A DNA stretch of 64,000 nucleotides from Bacteroidota bacterium (GTDB taxonomy: Bacteria > Bacteroidota > Bacteroidia > Bacteroidales > PUMT01): NCBI GenBank assembly GCA_003554865.1, contig PWHJ01000001.1:78046-142045 (forward strand), written 5' to 3'. This document shows, one piece after another, positions 8,842-18,799 of this stretch. The notes beneath the pieces are model-generated. The model made no database searches. It was given only the letters and a program-made list of their open reading frames with translations, and had not been told where the DNA came from. Numbering within the stretch: the stretch's first letter is position 1; each line of letters opens with the position of its first letter. The position numbers and the translations under genes are program-made.

Positions 8842-10278
8842 ATGTCTAATAAGCACGAACAAGTATGGAACAACTGCCTGAAGGTCATCAAAGACAATGT
8901 TCCTTCAATAAGCTACCGGACATGGTTTGAACCTATTGTGCCGCTTAAGCTTGAGAATAAGATCCTGACCATTCAGGTACCCAGCCCTTTTTTCTATGAA
9001 TACCTTGAAGAGCAGTATATAGACATTTTGAGTAAAACTCTTCGCAAGGAGATAGGAGAGGGGGCCAAGCTTGAATACAATGTGGTGATGGAGCATAACG
9101 GTGCTTCCAGTGTAAAGCCATACACAGTAAGATTTCCCGGCAAATCACAAAGTGAGCTGAAAAACAAGCCTGTGGAGACTTTAACGGAAACCAGCACTGA
9201 TCAGAAAGATATAAAAAACCCTTTTGTTATACCGGGTATAAAGAAGTTGCACATTGATCCCAGGCTTTGTCCCGAGAAATCTTTCCAGAATTTTGTGGAG
9301 GGAGAATGCAACCGGCTTGCCAGGTCAGCCGCTTTCGCCGTTGCCGGCAAACCTGGTGGCACCGCCTTTAACCCTTTATTTCTTTACAGTGAGAACGGCC
9401 TGGGCAAGACCCACCTTGCACATGCCATTGGAATTGAAGTAAAAGAAAAGTTTAAGGATAAAACTGTTCTCTACGTTGATGCAAATAAATTTTCAAATCA
9501 GTTTGTGGAGGCTGTAAGAAATAACAACCGCAATGATTTTCTGCATTTTTACCAGATGATTGATGTGTTGATCCTCGACGATGTCCATGATTTTGCGGGG
9601 AAAGAAAAGACCCAGGATGTTTTTTTCCACATTTTCAATCATTTGCATCAGGCGGGCAAGCAACTTATTCTTACATCAGACAAGCCGCCGGTGGAGATGC
9701 AGGGACTTGAAAAAAGGCTTTTGTCCCGGTTCAAGTGGGGGCTTTCGGCAGATATCCAGGCGCCTGATTTTGAAACAAGAAAAGCTATTTTATACCAAAA
9801 AGTATACAATGACGGTATCAGCGTCCCCGAACAGGTACTGGAAACCCTTGCAAAACATATAACAACCAATATACGTGAGCTTGAAGGAGCGCTAATCAAT
9901 GTGCTGGCACAGTCAACTCTTAACAGGAAAGAGGTGACAATTGAGCTGACCCATCAGGTTATAGACAGGCTTGTGCGAAACTCCAAGCGTGAAATATCTG
10001 TCGAATATATACAAAAAGTGGTTAGCGATTATTTTAATATTAATGTTGAACAGCTGCATACCAAAACACGCAAACGTGAGATAGTTCAGGCCCGACAGAT
10101 AGCAATGTACTTTTCAAAGAACCTGACCAAATCTTCACTTGCATCAATAGGTGCGCAAATCGGCAGCAAAGACCATGCAACCGTTCTGCACGCATGCAAA
10201 ACGGTAAATAACCTGCTTGAAACAGACAAGCAGTTCAGGTATTATATAGAGGATATCGGAAAAAGGCTGAAAATTTAG
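8842..10278 (+). CDS. dnaA: Chromosomal replication initiator DnaA
   Basis: A 478-residue DnaA, the AAA+ ATPase that opens oriC. I place the start at the ATG at 8842 (MSNKHEQVW); a GTG nine codons upstream would add residues unlike the family. Domain I is about 1-85. A variable linker follows to about 135. The AAA+ domain has Walker A ENGLGKTHL and Walker B LILDDVHD, and the C-terminal DnaA-box-binding helix-turn-helix has ASIGAQIGSKDHATVLHACK. The gene stands alone, without dnaN or recF. Its stop overlaps by 4 bases the stop of the convergent gene at 10275. Confidence 0.97.
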   Translation: MSNKHEQVWNNCLKVIKDNVPSISYRTWFEPIVPLKLENKILTIQVPSPFFYEYLEEQYIDILSKTLRKEIGEGAKLEYNVVMEHNGASSVKPYTVRFPGKSQSELKNKPVETLTETSTDQKDIKNPFVIPGIKKLHIDPRLCPEKSFQNFVEGECNRLARSAAFAVAGKPGGTAFNPLFLYSENGLGKTHLAHAIGIEVKEKFKDKTVLYVDANKFSNQFVEAVRNNNRNDFLHFYQMIDVLILDDVHDFAGKEKTQDVFFHIFNHLHQAGKQLILTSDKPPVEMQGLEKRLLSRFKWGLSADIQAPDFETRKAILYQKVYNDGISVPEQVLETLAKHITTNIRELEGALINVLAQSTLNRKEVTIELTHQVIDRLVRNSKREISVEYIQKVVSDYFNINVEQLHTKTRKREIVQARQIAMYFSKNLTKSSLASIGAQIGSKDHATVLHACKTVNNLLETDKQFRYYIEDIGKRLKI

Positions 10279-11699
10279 TTATTTTGTAAGGTCAGCCTGT
10301 CTTCAAGGATGTTTTTCAATGTATCAATTCCCACCTGCTTGGCAATGATCTCTTTGTCCGCATCCAGCATATAGAGCGTGGGAATGCTGTTTATATCGTA
10401 ATAGAACCTGAAGTTTGTAGAATTATCCGGGTCGTAAACATTTATCAGGCCCTCCATGTTGTATTCATCTATGTAGGTTTCCCACTCTCCGGGGTCATTA
10501 TAGATATAGACGGCAAATATCTCAACCCCTTTTTCACTGTATTCATTTTGCATATCTACCAGCTGAGGGGTCATATCTTTGCAGAAGCTGCATTCGGGTT
10601 CGTAAAAGTATATAATTGTATAATCTGCATCCAATTCGTGAAGGCTTATCCGGCTTCCGTCAGGAGCCTTCATTGACAGATCCTCGGCAACCCGGCCGAT
10701 AAGGCTGGGCTTCATCCGCTCAACCCTCTCCCTTAATCTGTTAAGCATATCTTCACTTGCCCACGGGGTCTCACCCGAAAGGTAATACTCTTCAGCCAAA
10801 TGCACAAAAACTTCGTCAAGTCCCATAATCGAAGGCTTTTCATATTTGTTCAGAAGATATGTGAGAACATACTGATACACATCCTCGTTTCCCCTGGTTT
10901 TCGAGATCAGCAGGTCGGCCTGCGGAATTATGGAGTCGGGGTGCTGCTTAAGAACCCGGTCGAAGTAGTTTTCAATACGGTTGTGCATAACCGGTGTTCG
11001 CAAAAGACGCTCATCTGAAAAATCAATATTATCAAAATAATGATCCCTGTTATAATTGTAGCGCATTGTCCATCTCAGAGAGTCAGGATTTTCAGAATCG
11101 GGTGGTATCTCAAAATCAGGGACTTCGGGTTGTTTCATTCCCTTTACCAGTGCGGCAAGAAATGACCCGGGTTTTTCGGCTATTATACTATCCCAGTATT
11201 CCTGAACTTTGTTGTTAACTTCTTCGAGTTGGGATTGTAAAACGTCAACCGAATCGGGGTTTTCACTGTTTTCACTTATCCTTTCCCTTAGCGAGGATGC
11301 AAGGGACTGGTTTTCATTCATAAAAAGCTGATATTCCAGGAACCTGCTGTTTTCCTCTGATCCCTCTACCTTCATGTTGGCAAGGGGAGCATCCGTGTCC
11401 GTTTCAATACTGAATTCCTGCTCCTTGTCAACCATTATTTCAAAATAGTTCATATCTTCCATTACCACAAGATAAATACCTCCCGGTAGTTTTTCTCTCC
11501 CGCTGAACACGCCCGTTCCGTTTTGATCCACATCGACGGTGTCCTTTATATAGGTTCTGTTGCCGAAATGGTAGGCAAGCAGTAGCTGAGACTCTTCCAA
11601 ACCGTTAATTGTAACCTCTATGTTGTAACCGGAAGGGGAAGCTCCTGCATAAAAAAGCGAGGAGACCAGAAGGATGAATGAAATAAGAGATTTTTGCAT
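10275..11699 (-). CDS. TlpA-like thioredoxin-family lipid-free periplasmic protein (DUF4369/DUF5106 type)
   Basis: A 474-residue exported protein. A signal peptide (about 1-20) is followed by a DUF4369-like beta-sandwich (about 25-120), a helical DUF5106-like middle, and a C-terminal thioredoxin fold. That fold has the redox motif ECSFC (cysteines 370 and 373) and the cis-proline segment NSIPTLY. Such proteins act as periplasmic thiol-disulfide reductases in Bacteroidota. The precise substrate is unknown, and no cytochrome maturation genes are nearby. It converges on dnaA with a 4-base overlap and has no visible terminator. Confidence 0.85.
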   Translation of the reverse strand: MQKSLISFILLVSSLFYAGASPSGYNIEVTINGLEESQLLLAYHFGNRTYIKDTVDVDQNGTGVFSGREKLPGGIYLVVMEDMNYFEIMVDKEQEFSIETDTDAPLANMKVEGSEENSRFLEYQLFMNENQSLASSLRERISENSENPDSVDVLQSQLEEVNNKVQEYWDSIIAEKPGSFLAALVKGMKQPEVPDFEIPPDSENPDSLRWTMRYNYNRDHYFDNIDFSDERLLRTPVMHNRIENYFDRVLKQHPDSIIPQADLLISKTRGNEDVYQYVLTYLLNKYEKPSIMGLDEVFVHLAEEYYLSGETPWASEDMLNRLRERVERMKPSLIGRVAEDLSMKAPDGSRISLHELDADYTIIYFYEPECSFCKDMTPQLVDMQNEYSEKGVEIFAVYIYNDPGEWETYIDEYNMEGLINVYDPDNSTNFRFYYDINSIPTLYMLDADKEIIAKQVGIDTLKNILEDRLTLQNN

Positions 11700-12047
11700 G
11701 ACTTTTTTAAATAATATTATTAAGTGTAACTACGCAAAAATAACTAAACTGTTGCAATAAAAGCCGCAGAGCGGAGAAAAATTTTTGCTCATGCTAGTTC
11801 TCATTCCCGTTTAAAACACGCGTATTACAATGCCGGCTAAAGGCTTGCATGAACCTCATCAGTTTATGGCAGACAAAACCCGGTTTGCTGAAGGGGCCTT
11901 AACTGTCCGGAAAAACCGACGGGAGCAATCCCACTTTCTTTTGCCCCGGATTTGAACAAGCTTAAAATTTTTTGTGATCACCTTTTCAAATCTTAACATA
12001 TTTTGCCATATGTATTATCTTTGCAGGATTAATATATTACCAGCCTT
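11700..12047. other. Intergenic region upstream of argS with a dispersed 30-base repeat
   Basis: It holds the argS -7 box (12016-12023) and, near 11844-11874, a block (ATGAACCTCATCAG, then TGGCAGACAAAA) that matches about 26 of 31 positions of the start of the element at 32132. A 42-codon open frame from 11831 crosses the block, but nothing supports translation. The rest shows no recognisable gene. Confidence 0.4.
12016..12023 (+). promoter_or_regulatory. -7 box of argS
   Basis: TATCTTTG matches TAnnTTTG and sits 24 bases before the argS ATG, giving a very short leader. No clear TTG lies at the -33 position. Confidence 0.5.
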
Positions 12048-13838
12048 ATGATTCTTGAAAAAAAGATAGAAAATGAAGTTGTTCAATATTTGACTTCCCT
12101 TTACGGCGGCGATGACTGGCGGGAGCTTATACATATTCAGAAAACAAGGAGTGAATTCAGGGGGGATATTACAATTGTTGTATTCCCGCTCCTTAAAAAA
12201 TTAAAGCTTCCTCCCCATGAAGCAGCTTCAAAAATAGGTGAATATCTTGCCGGCAGGATGGAAGAGGTAAGGTCTTTTAATGTGATAAAAGGGTTTTTGA
12301 ATCTTGAAATAGAGCCTTCATGGTGGATAAAGTACCTGAACCGGGCAATTAGAAGTGATTTCCTTTCGGATAGTGAGACCGTTAAAAATGTACCGCCTGT
12401 GCTGGTTGAATTTTCGTCTCCCAACACAAATAAGCCCCTCCATTTGGGTCATATTCGCAATAATCTGCTGGGTTTCAGCATATCAAGAATACTCGAAGCG
12501 GCCGGGAAACCGGTTAAAAAAGTCAACCTGGTAAATGACAGGGGTATCCATATTTGCAAAACTATGCTTGCCTGGCAAAAGTGGGGTAATGGTCAAACCC
12601 CTGAGAGTGCAGGTGTTAAGGGTGACCACTTTGTAGGCTCCTTTTATGTAATGTTTGAAAAAGCCCTCAGGGGGGAAATTGACAATTTGAAAGAGGAAGG
12701 TTTTTCGGAAGAAGAGGCAAGAAAAAAAGCTCCTCTAATGGAGGAGGCATATGAAATGCTCAGAAAATGGGAAGCGGGAGACAGCGGAACTATCGAATTG
12801 TGGAAGACTATGAACGAGTGGGTTTATGAGGGTTTTGAGAAAACCTATGTTGCTTTGGGTGTTGATTTTGACAAAATATATTATGAGTCTGAAACATATA
12901 AAACAGGCAGGAAGGTAGTTGAAGAAGGGCTTGAAAGAGGGGTGCTTTTTAAAAAAGATGACGGGTCGGTATGGGCTGATCTTCAGGATGAAGGCCTTGG
13001 TGAAAAATTGCTGCTCAGACCTGACGGCACATCTGTTTACATTACACAGGATATAGGTACCGCCGTTATAAGGCAGGAGGATTATAATGCAGGAAGAATG
13101 CTTTATGTGGTTGGCAATGAACAGGACTACCACTTTAAAGTGTTGCAGGTTATTTTACGGAAAATCGGTTACAAGTGGGCCGATAACATAAAGCATATCT
13201 CCTACGGAATGGTAGAGCTGCCCGAAGGCAAAATGAAATCGCGCGAGGGAACTGTTGTGGATGCAGATGATATAATTGCTGAAATGGAGCAAACAGCGCA
13301 AAAAATTTCCCGGGAGCACGGGAAGCTTGACGGGGTTGCCGAGCAGGACAGACAGGAAGTGGTAAAAATGATAGGTTTGGGGGCACTGAAATATTTCATT
13401 CTTAAAGTTGACCCCAAAAAAAACATGTTGTTCAATCCTGATGAATCGATTGATTTCAACGGAAATACCGGCCCTTTTATACAATATACTCATGCGCGCG
13501 TTTGTTCACTTAGACGTAAATGTGCCGGTGCCGGGATAATTGAAAAGGCAGAAAGTCCGTTTGTGAATCCGGGCGGGAAAGAACTGGACCTACTGAAAAT
13601 GCTTTACGATTTTCCCGCCGTTTTATCTGAGGCGGCCAGGGAGTACAATCCGGCACTTATTGCAAACTATGTTTATGAGCTGGCTAAAGAGTATAACCAG
13701 TTTTATCAGGATCATCCCATTATAAGAGGGCCGGATGAGGATGTACGGCAGTTCCGCCTGTTGCTTTCGGTGTATACGGGAAAACTGATAAAGGATTCCA
13801 TGTACCTTCTCGGTGCTGATGTACCGGAGCGGATGTAA
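12048..13838 (+). CDS. argS: Arginyl-tRNA synthetase
   Basis: A 596-residue class Ia synthetase that charges tRNA-Arg. An N-terminal Add-1 domain (about 1-110) is followed by the HIGH-type motif in SSPNTNKPLHLGHIRNN (about residues 124-140) and the KMSKS-type loop KMKSREGTV (about 400). The C-terminal DALR anticodon-binding domain ends in ADVPERM. Length and order match other bacterial ArgRS. ffh follows 28 bases after the stop and may be co-transcribed. Confidence 0.97.
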   Translation: MILEKKIENEVVQYLTSLYGGDDWRELIHIQKTRSEFRGDITIVVFPLLKKLKLPPHEAASKIGEYLAGRMEEVRSFNVIKGFLNLEIEPSWWIKYLNRAIRSDFLSDSETVKNVPPVLVEFSSPNTNKPLHLGHIRNNLLGFSISRILEAAGKPVKKVNLVNDRGIHICKTMLAWQKWGNGQTPESAGVKGDHFVGSFYVMFEKALRGEIDNLKEEGFSEEEARKKAPLMEEAYEMLRKWEAGDSGTIELWKTMNEWVYEGFEKTYVALGVDFDKIYYESETYKTGRKVVEEGLERGVLFKKDDGSVWADLQDEGLGEKLLLRPDGTSVYITQDIGTAVIRQEDYNAGRMLYVVGNEQDYHFKVLQVILRKIGYKWADNIKHISYGMVELPEGKMKSREGTVVDADDIIAEMEQTAQKISREHGKLDGVAEQDRQEVVKMIGLGALKYFILKVDPKKNMLFNPDESIDFNGNTGPFIQYTHARVCSLRRKCAGAGIIEKAESPFVNPGGKELDLLKMLYDFPAVLSEAAREYNPALIANYVYELAKEYNQFYQDHPIIRGPDEDVRQFRLLLSVYTGKLIKDSMYLLGADVPERM

Positions 13839-13866
13839 TTTAATACTGTAACAAACAAGAACTTAT

Positions 13867-15213
13867 ATGTTTGATAATTTAACTGAAAAACTCGAGAGAT
13901 CCTTTAAGTTACTCAAGGGAGAAGGACTTATAACTGAAGTCAATGTTGCAGAAACATTGAAAGAAGTACGCCGGGCACTTGTTGACGCGGATGTCAACTA
14001 TAAAATTGCCAAGTCTTTCACAGATACTGTAAAGGAAAAGGCGCTTGGACAAAATGTTGTATCTTCGGTCAAGCCCGGTCAGATGATGATTAAGATCGTC
14101 AATGACGAACTGACCAAATTAATGGGAGGTGAGGCCGAAGAGGTCAACCTTGATGGAAATCCGGCGGTAATTCTTCTTGCCGGACTGCAGGGGTCGGGAA
14201 AGACAACATTTGCAGGCAAACTGGCCAGGTACCTGAAAAGCAAAAAAGGCAGGCACCCTCTGATGGTAGCTTGTGACGTATATCGTCCTGCCGCCATTGA
14301 GCAGCTGGAGGTTCTTGGCGAACAGATCGGTATTCCGGTTTATACTGAAAAGGAAAACAACAATCCTGTCAGGATAGCAAATTCGGCAATAAAACATGCA
14401 AAAAAAGAGGGTCATAACCTTGTTATTATTGATACTGCGGGGCGCCTGGCAATTGACGAACAGATGATGAACGAGATATCATCAATAAAAAAGGCAGTCT
14501 CGCCAAATGAGATATTGTTTGTAGTGGATGCCATGACGGGTCAGGATGCCGTTAATACGGCAAAGGAGTTTAACGACAGACTTGATTATGAAGGAGTTGT
14601 GCTAACCAAGCTTGACGGCGATACCCGGGGTGGCGCGGCCCTTTCAATAAGATCGGTTGTTGACAAGCCCATAAAATTTGTTGGAACGGGTGAAAAATCC
14701 GATGCCATAGAGGTTTTCCACCCCGAGAGGATGGCCAACAGGATTCTGGGAATGGGTGATGTTGTAACTCTTGTTGAACGCGCCCAGGAGCAGTATGATG
14801 AGCAGGAAGCACGTAAGCTTCAAAAGAAAATTGCAAAGGACAAGTTTGATTTCAATGATTTCCTCAAGCAGATACATCAGATAAAAAAGATGGGTAACCT
14901 GAAAGACCTTGCCGGAATGATACCGGGAATGGGGAAGGCTTTGAAAAATCTTGACATTGAAGATGACGCTTTCAAGGGAATAGAGGCGATAATCAAGTCA
15001 ATGACCCCGGAAGAACGCGATAATCCAAACATTCTTAACGGCAGTCGCAGAAAAAGGATAGCAAAGGGAAGCGGAAAGGATATCCAGGAAATCAACAGAC
15101 TTGTAAAGCAGTTCGAACAAACCCGCAAAATGATGAAGAAGATGTCGGGCGGCAAAGGTCCGAAAGATTTAGAACAACTTATGGGTAATATGCAAACGAG
15201 CCGGAAAAAATGA
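13867..15213 (+). CDS. ffh: Signal recognition particle protein Ffh
   Basis: A 448-residue SRP54 homologue that binds signal sequences and delivers ribosomes to FtsY, encoded at 56052. The N domain (1-90) precedes the GTPase G domain with GLQGSGKTTFAGKLA, DTAGR and TKLDGD. The M domain (about 320-448) is basic and Met-rich (QTRKMMKKMSGGK), for 4.5S RNA and signal-peptide binding. The start MFDNLTEKLERSFK is canonical. Confidence 0.97.
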   Translation: MFDNLTEKLERSFKLLKGEGLITEVNVAETLKEVRRALVDADVNYKIAKSFTDTVKEKALGQNVVSSVKPGQMMIKIVNDELTKLMGGEAEEVNLDGNPAVILLAGLQGSGKTTFAGKLARYLKSKKGRHPLMVACDVYRPAAIEQLEVLGEQIGIPVYTEKENNNPVRIANSAIKHAKKEGHNLVIIDTAGRLAIDEQMMNEISSIKKAVSPNEILFVVDAMTGQDAVNTAKEFNDRLDYEGVVLTKLDGDTRGGAALSIRSVVDKPIKFVGTGEKSDAIEVFHPERMANRILGMGDVVTLVERAQEQYDEQEARKLQKKIAKDKFDFNDFLKQIHQIKKMGNLKDLAGMIPGMGKALKNLDIEDDAFKGIEAIIKSMTPEERDNPNILNGSRRKRIAKGSGKDIQEINRLVKQFEQTRKMMKKMSGGKGPKDLEQLMGNMQTSRKK

Positions 15214-15290
15214 TCCGGTATTTTTTTTAATTCCGCCTACAACAACTTAAAGTTATGTATTAAGTAAAAAATCACAAAACCCAAGCAATC

Positions 15291-16172
15291 ATGAATTTAT
15301 TAAATGGTAAGGAGACTGCCGCTCAAATCAGGCAGGAAATTGCACAAAAAGTAAAGGACCATACGGAAAAAGGCGGCAAGACCCCCCACCTTGCAGCAAT
15401 TATTGTTGGCAGCGACCCTGCAAGTGAAACTTATGTTTCACATAAAGTGAAAGCCTGTAATGAAGTGGGAATCAATTCTTCAGTAATAAAATTTGATGAT
15501 GATGCCACAGAGCAGGAAGTGCTTGAAAAGGTAGAGGAGATAAATGAGAATTCTGATATTGATGGATTAATTGTACAGTTGCCTTTACCAGGCCACATTT
15601 CTGAGAGTAAAATAATTGAAACGGTTCGTTATCAGAAGGATGTCGACGGCTTTCATCCGGTTAACGTCGGAAGGATGTTCTCAGGGCTCCCCTCATTTCT
15701 TCCCGCCACCCCTTACGGTATTATGGAGCTTTTACGCCGTTATAAAATTGAAACTTCCGGAAAGCACTGCGTAATTGTCGGCCGCAGCAATATAGTGGGC
15801 AAACCTGTTGCCATGCTAATGTCAAGAAAAGGTGAACCAGGAAACAGCACGGTTACAATTTGTCACAGCAGAACCTCCAATCTGGAAGAGATTTGCCGTT
15901 CGGGCGACATAATTATAGCTGCAATGGGCAGTCCAGGTTTCGTTAAGCAAAATATGGTAAAAGAAGGAGCAGTAGTGATTGATGTGGGGATAACACGTGT
16001 CAAGTCGGATAAGACAAAATCGGGGTGGAAACTTGCAGGAGATGTAGATTTTGATGCGGTTGCCCCCAAATGTAGTTTCATTACGCCTGTACCCGGTGGG
16101 GTTGGGCCGATGACAATAGTGTCACTTTTAGAAAACACTCTGAGGGCAACCGCAAAGGAGATTTATTCCTGA
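15291..16172 (+). CDS. folD: Methylenetetrahydrofolate dehydrogenase/cyclohydrolase
   Basis: A 293-residue bifunctional FolD that interconverts 5,10-methylene-, methenyl- and 10-formyl-tetrahydrofolate with NADP. The catalytic Lys region [16 protein letters not shown], the QLPLPGHI loop and DVDGFHP are present. The Rossmann segment [17 protein letters not shown] and the C-terminal [12 protein letters not shown] motif complete the family set. It lies 77 bases after ffh and converges with the coiled-coil gene only 9 bases away; no terminator is seen between them. Confidence 0.96.
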   Translation: MNLLNGKETAAQIRQEIAQKVKDHTEKGGKTPHLAAIIVGSDPASETYVSHKVKACNEVGINSSVIKFDDDATEQEVLEKVEEINENSDIDGLIVQLPLPGHISESKIIETVRYQKDVDGFHPVNVGRMFSGLPSFLPATPYGIMELLRRYKIETSGKHCVIVGRSNIVGKPVAMLMSRKGEPGNSTVTICHSRTSNLEEICRSGDIIIAAMGSPGFVKQNMVKEGAVVIDVGITRVKSDKTKSGWKLAGDVDFDAVAPKCSFITPVPGGVGPMTIVSLLENTLRATAKEIYS

Positions 16173-16181
16173 CCGGATCTT

Positions 16182-17081
16182 TTATTCCAGAACAAAATCC
16201 CCTTCAGCTACGAAACGACCTTCAATGTATACTTCAACTAAGTAGGTACCATCGTCCAGTCTTTCAGGATGTTCTACCATGAAGCTTACATGGGCAGGCT
16301 CCTGATCCCACTCAACGGTGCGTGTTTTTGTGTACTCACTTTCGGTGCCGTCTTCGAGTGTGAAAGTTTCTTCGCCCGGATACATAACGTTATTCGCGGG
16401 ATCGTAAAGAACCACATGTACGGTTCTGGGTCCGCTTTCGGCAAAAAGACTGCCGTCAATCTCAAAATCAATAAAAGTTTGATCTGCCCTGCGGGCACGT
16501 TCAACATAGCGGTCAGAACAGATCCATCTCAGCTGCCTGTTTTTGACGCAAATATTGTAGGCGTAAAGTTTTTTAGCCTCTTCTTTGCGTTCAAGCAACT
16601 GGTCATGTTCAGTTTGAAGACTTGCATGCCTATTTTTCACATCCTCGAGATCTTGCGCCAGTTTCTCGCGTTCTTCAAGAAGTTCCTCGTAATCTTCTTC
16701 AAGATTTTCGTATTCGGCAAGTTTATTGCGAAGATCCTCGGCTTCAGCGGCTTCACGGCTTAGTTGGGCAATTCGGGAATCTTTGGCCCTTATCTCATCT
16801 TCCATTTCACCCAACTTTTCCTCAAGCTCCTCCTTCTCTCTGTTTACTGCCTCTATCTCTTCCCTGTACTGCCTGTTTGATTCCTCAACCTTTTCTTTTT
16901 CTGAAATTACAACCTCTTTTTCAGCCTGTAATTCATCTTTCTCGTCGGACATCCTTGAACTTTGAACTAAAAGGATTATGTTTCCGACAATTGACAGAAG
17001 CAGTATAACGCCTATTACTATAGCCGCGTTTTTTCGCGTTGCCGATTGACGTTCCAAACGCTTTTCTCTGTAGTTTTCCAT
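16182..17081 (-). CDS. Membrane-anchored coiled-coil protein of unknown function
   Basis: A 299-residue protein I cannot assign. A basic N-terminus precedes one membrane segment (about residues 20-40: AIVIGVILLLSIVGNIILL). A long, highly charged coiled coil follows (about 45-165, heptads of E/K/L, NRHASLQTEHDQLLER). The globular C-terminal domain (about 170-299) is beta-rich, with RTVHVVLYDPANNVMYPG and an acidic tail. The topology suggests a single-pass inner-membrane protein with a periplasmic coiled coil. It is monocistronic on the minus strand. Confidence 0.75.
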   Translation of the reverse strand: MENYREKRLERQSATRKNAAIVIGVILLLSIVGNIILLVQSSRMSDEKDELQAEKEVVISEKEKVEESNRQYREEIEAVNREKEELEEKLGEMEDEIRAKDSRIAQLSREAAEAEDLRNKLAEYENLEEDYEELLEEREKLAQDLEDVKNRHASLQTEHDQLLERKEEAKKLYAYNICVKNRQLRWICSDRYVERARRADQTFIDFEIDGSLFAESGPRTVHVVLYDPANNVMYPGEETFTLEDGTESEYTKTRTVEWDQEPAHVSFMVEHPERLDDGTYLVEVYIEGRFVAEGDFVLE

Positions 17082-17487
17082 AATTTTTAAATTGTTTTTT
17101 TGGTTCGGGGCAGGCTTTTGTATAAGCCTTTTTTCAGCCCTTTAAACATTGTACGGAAATGCTAATATATGTTATTTTTAAAATAAATGCAAATGAATCA
17201 GTATGTTTAACTGAAATTACGCCTTTTATATTGTGTCCTCCCATATTTATTTTAATAAACACTTAATAGTATCCTGGCCTCTATTTATTAGTCAATTGTA
17301 ATAATTACTTAAACAAAATATTTAAGCTCGGAGCAGACTCATCAAAATTTTTTCCCAAAGCTTTGCAGGTTGCAGCATATCTTGTTTAAGCATAAATTGA
17401 ATATAGGTGATAATTCAGTTGTTTACATTCATTATAAATATTGTGGATAAATCCGGAAAATAATTCTATTTTTGTGGACTGAAAAGT
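17082..17487. other. Intergenic region between divergent genes
   Basis: About 400 AT-rich bases. It contains a small hairpin AGGCTT/AAGCCT with a T run at 17116-17139, of unclear use. The promoter of the TPR gene lies at 17441-17474. A single DnaA-box-like TTGTGGATAA (17441-17450) overlaps the -33 element. Nothing else recognisable. Confidence 0.4.
17441..17474 (+). promoter_or_regulatory. Promoter of TPR gene
   Basis: A TTG at 17441-17443 and TATTTTTG at 17467-17474 are separated by 23 bases. The ATG at 17488 is only 13 bases past the -7 box, so the leader would be almost absent. The alternative ATG at 17497 would leave a short leader. Confidence 0.6.
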
Positions 17488-18708
17488 ATGAATAACATGT
17501 CGGAAGAAAGAGAATTTTCATCAAATTTCAAACTCAGACCGCTGAGGCGTTATGAAGAAATGCTCAGGAATAACTCCAGATATTATTTCGATGTGGATGA
17601 GTTTGAGGAAATAATTGATCACTATCTGGTTAACAAGAAAACTGCCAAGGCATTAAGGGCCGTTTCCCTTGCAATTGAGCAGCATCCGCTTTCAACAGGT
17701 ATTTACCTTAAAAAGGCCCAGGCGCTTAATGAGAAGGGTGATGCTTCCCATGCACTTGATATACTGAAAAATATTGAGGGAATTGAAAGCAGTAATCCGG
17801 AAGTATATTTTGCCAAAGGAGTTTCGTATCTGGGATTGAATAATACCGATACCGCCCTTAAAGAGTTCCGTAATGCAGTGAGGCTTACAACCGGGCCAAA
17901 GGAGGAGCTGTTGTCAAATATTGCCATGATCTTTGAACAGAATGATCAATTCTCATACGCTATCAGCTTTTTTCTTGAGGCATACAGGGAAAATCCCTCA
18001 AACAGCATTATTCTTTATGACCTGGCATATTGTCACGAAAGGAGCGGCAATTTTTCAAGATCGGCTTACTACTATGAGCTCTATCTTGACACAGATCCCT
18101 ATTCGGAAAATGTTTGGTATAACCTGGGGGTTATCTACAATCAGATGGATCAGCCCGTAAAGGCTCTTAACTCCTATGATTATGCAATTGCTATTGATCC
18201 GGGATTCATTTCTGCCCGCTTTAACATGGCAGTGACTTATGAAAATACCGGGAAATACCGCAATGCGGCACAGGCATACAGGGAGCTTCTGGATATTGAA
18301 CCTGAAAATGCCCAATTCTGGTATTCACTGGGCAATATTTATATTAAGCTTAAATATTTTGAAAATGCTTTTGAGGCATTTTCAAAAGCTGTTTCCTTTA
18401 ACCCTACAGACTATGAGTCGTTTATAGCTATTGCCGAAATATACAACCTTAAAAATCAAACTTCAGAGTCAATAAGGGTTCTCGAGGAAGCGCTTAAGTC
18501 AGATCCTGAAAATGCCAATTTGAACTACAGGCTGGCAGCTTACTGGCTGATTCTTCAAAATCACCAAAAAGCAAAGTATTATCTTGAAAAGGGATTGTCT
18601 ATTAATTTCGATCTTTATCCGGAATTTCTCGAATATTGTCCGAAAGCACGTAAAAGAAGATTTGTTAAAGAGTTGATCAATAGTTTCAGGAAAAACGACA
18701 ATGGATAA
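17488..18708 (+). CDS. Tetratricopeptide-repeat protein
   Basis: A 406-residue protein built almost wholly of TPR helices (about 8-9 repeats from residue 45 to 385). Repeats such as AYRELLDIEPENAQFWYSLG and AFSKAVSFNPTDYESF carry the W/L-G-Y-A-P pattern. There is no signal peptide, so it is likely a cytoplasmic scaffold. The specific partner is unknown. The ATG at 17488 or the one at 17497 could be the start. DUF368 follows 91 bases downstream. Confidence 0.85.
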   Translation: MNNMSEEREFSSNFKLRPLRRYEEMLRNNSRYYFDVDEFEEIIDHYLVNKKTAKALRAVSLAIEQHPLSTGIYLKKAQALNEKGDASHALDILKNIEGIESSNPEVYFAKGVSYLGLNNTDTALKEFRNAVRLTTGPKEELLSNIAMIFEQNDQFSYAISFFLEAYRENPSNSIILYDLAYCHERSGNFSRSAYYYELYLDTDPYSENVWYNLGVIYNQMDQPVKALNSYDYAIAIDPGFISARFNMAVTYENTGKYRNAAQAYRELLDIEPENAQFWYSLGNIYIKLKYFENAFEAFSKAVSFNPTDYESFIAIAEIYNLKNQTSESIRVLEEALKSDPENANLNYRLAAYWLILQNHQKAKYYLEKGLSINFDLYPEFLEYCPKARKRRFVKELINSFRKNDNG

Positions 18709-18799
18709 TATTTGATCCCGGTGGCGGGTTTATTTTGATATTGTTTACCTGTGGTCAGGGAATGCCTTGTAAAAGCAAAGAGTAAATTAGCATTCGGGT

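Noticed and set aside
11831-11959. 42-codon ORF upstream of argS
   Set aside because: No Shine-Dalgarno, no recognisable family, and it crosses the dispersed repeat; a chance frame is more likely.
17116-17139. Hairpin AGGCTT/AAGCCT with T run as a terminator
   Set aside because: No plus-strand gene lies upstream for it to terminate, and on the minus strand it has no T run after it.
17441-17450. DnaA-box-like TTGTGGATAA suggesting an origin
   Set aside because: Only a single match in a 400-base gap, overlapping a -33 promoter element; no cluster and no DNA-unwinding arrangement.
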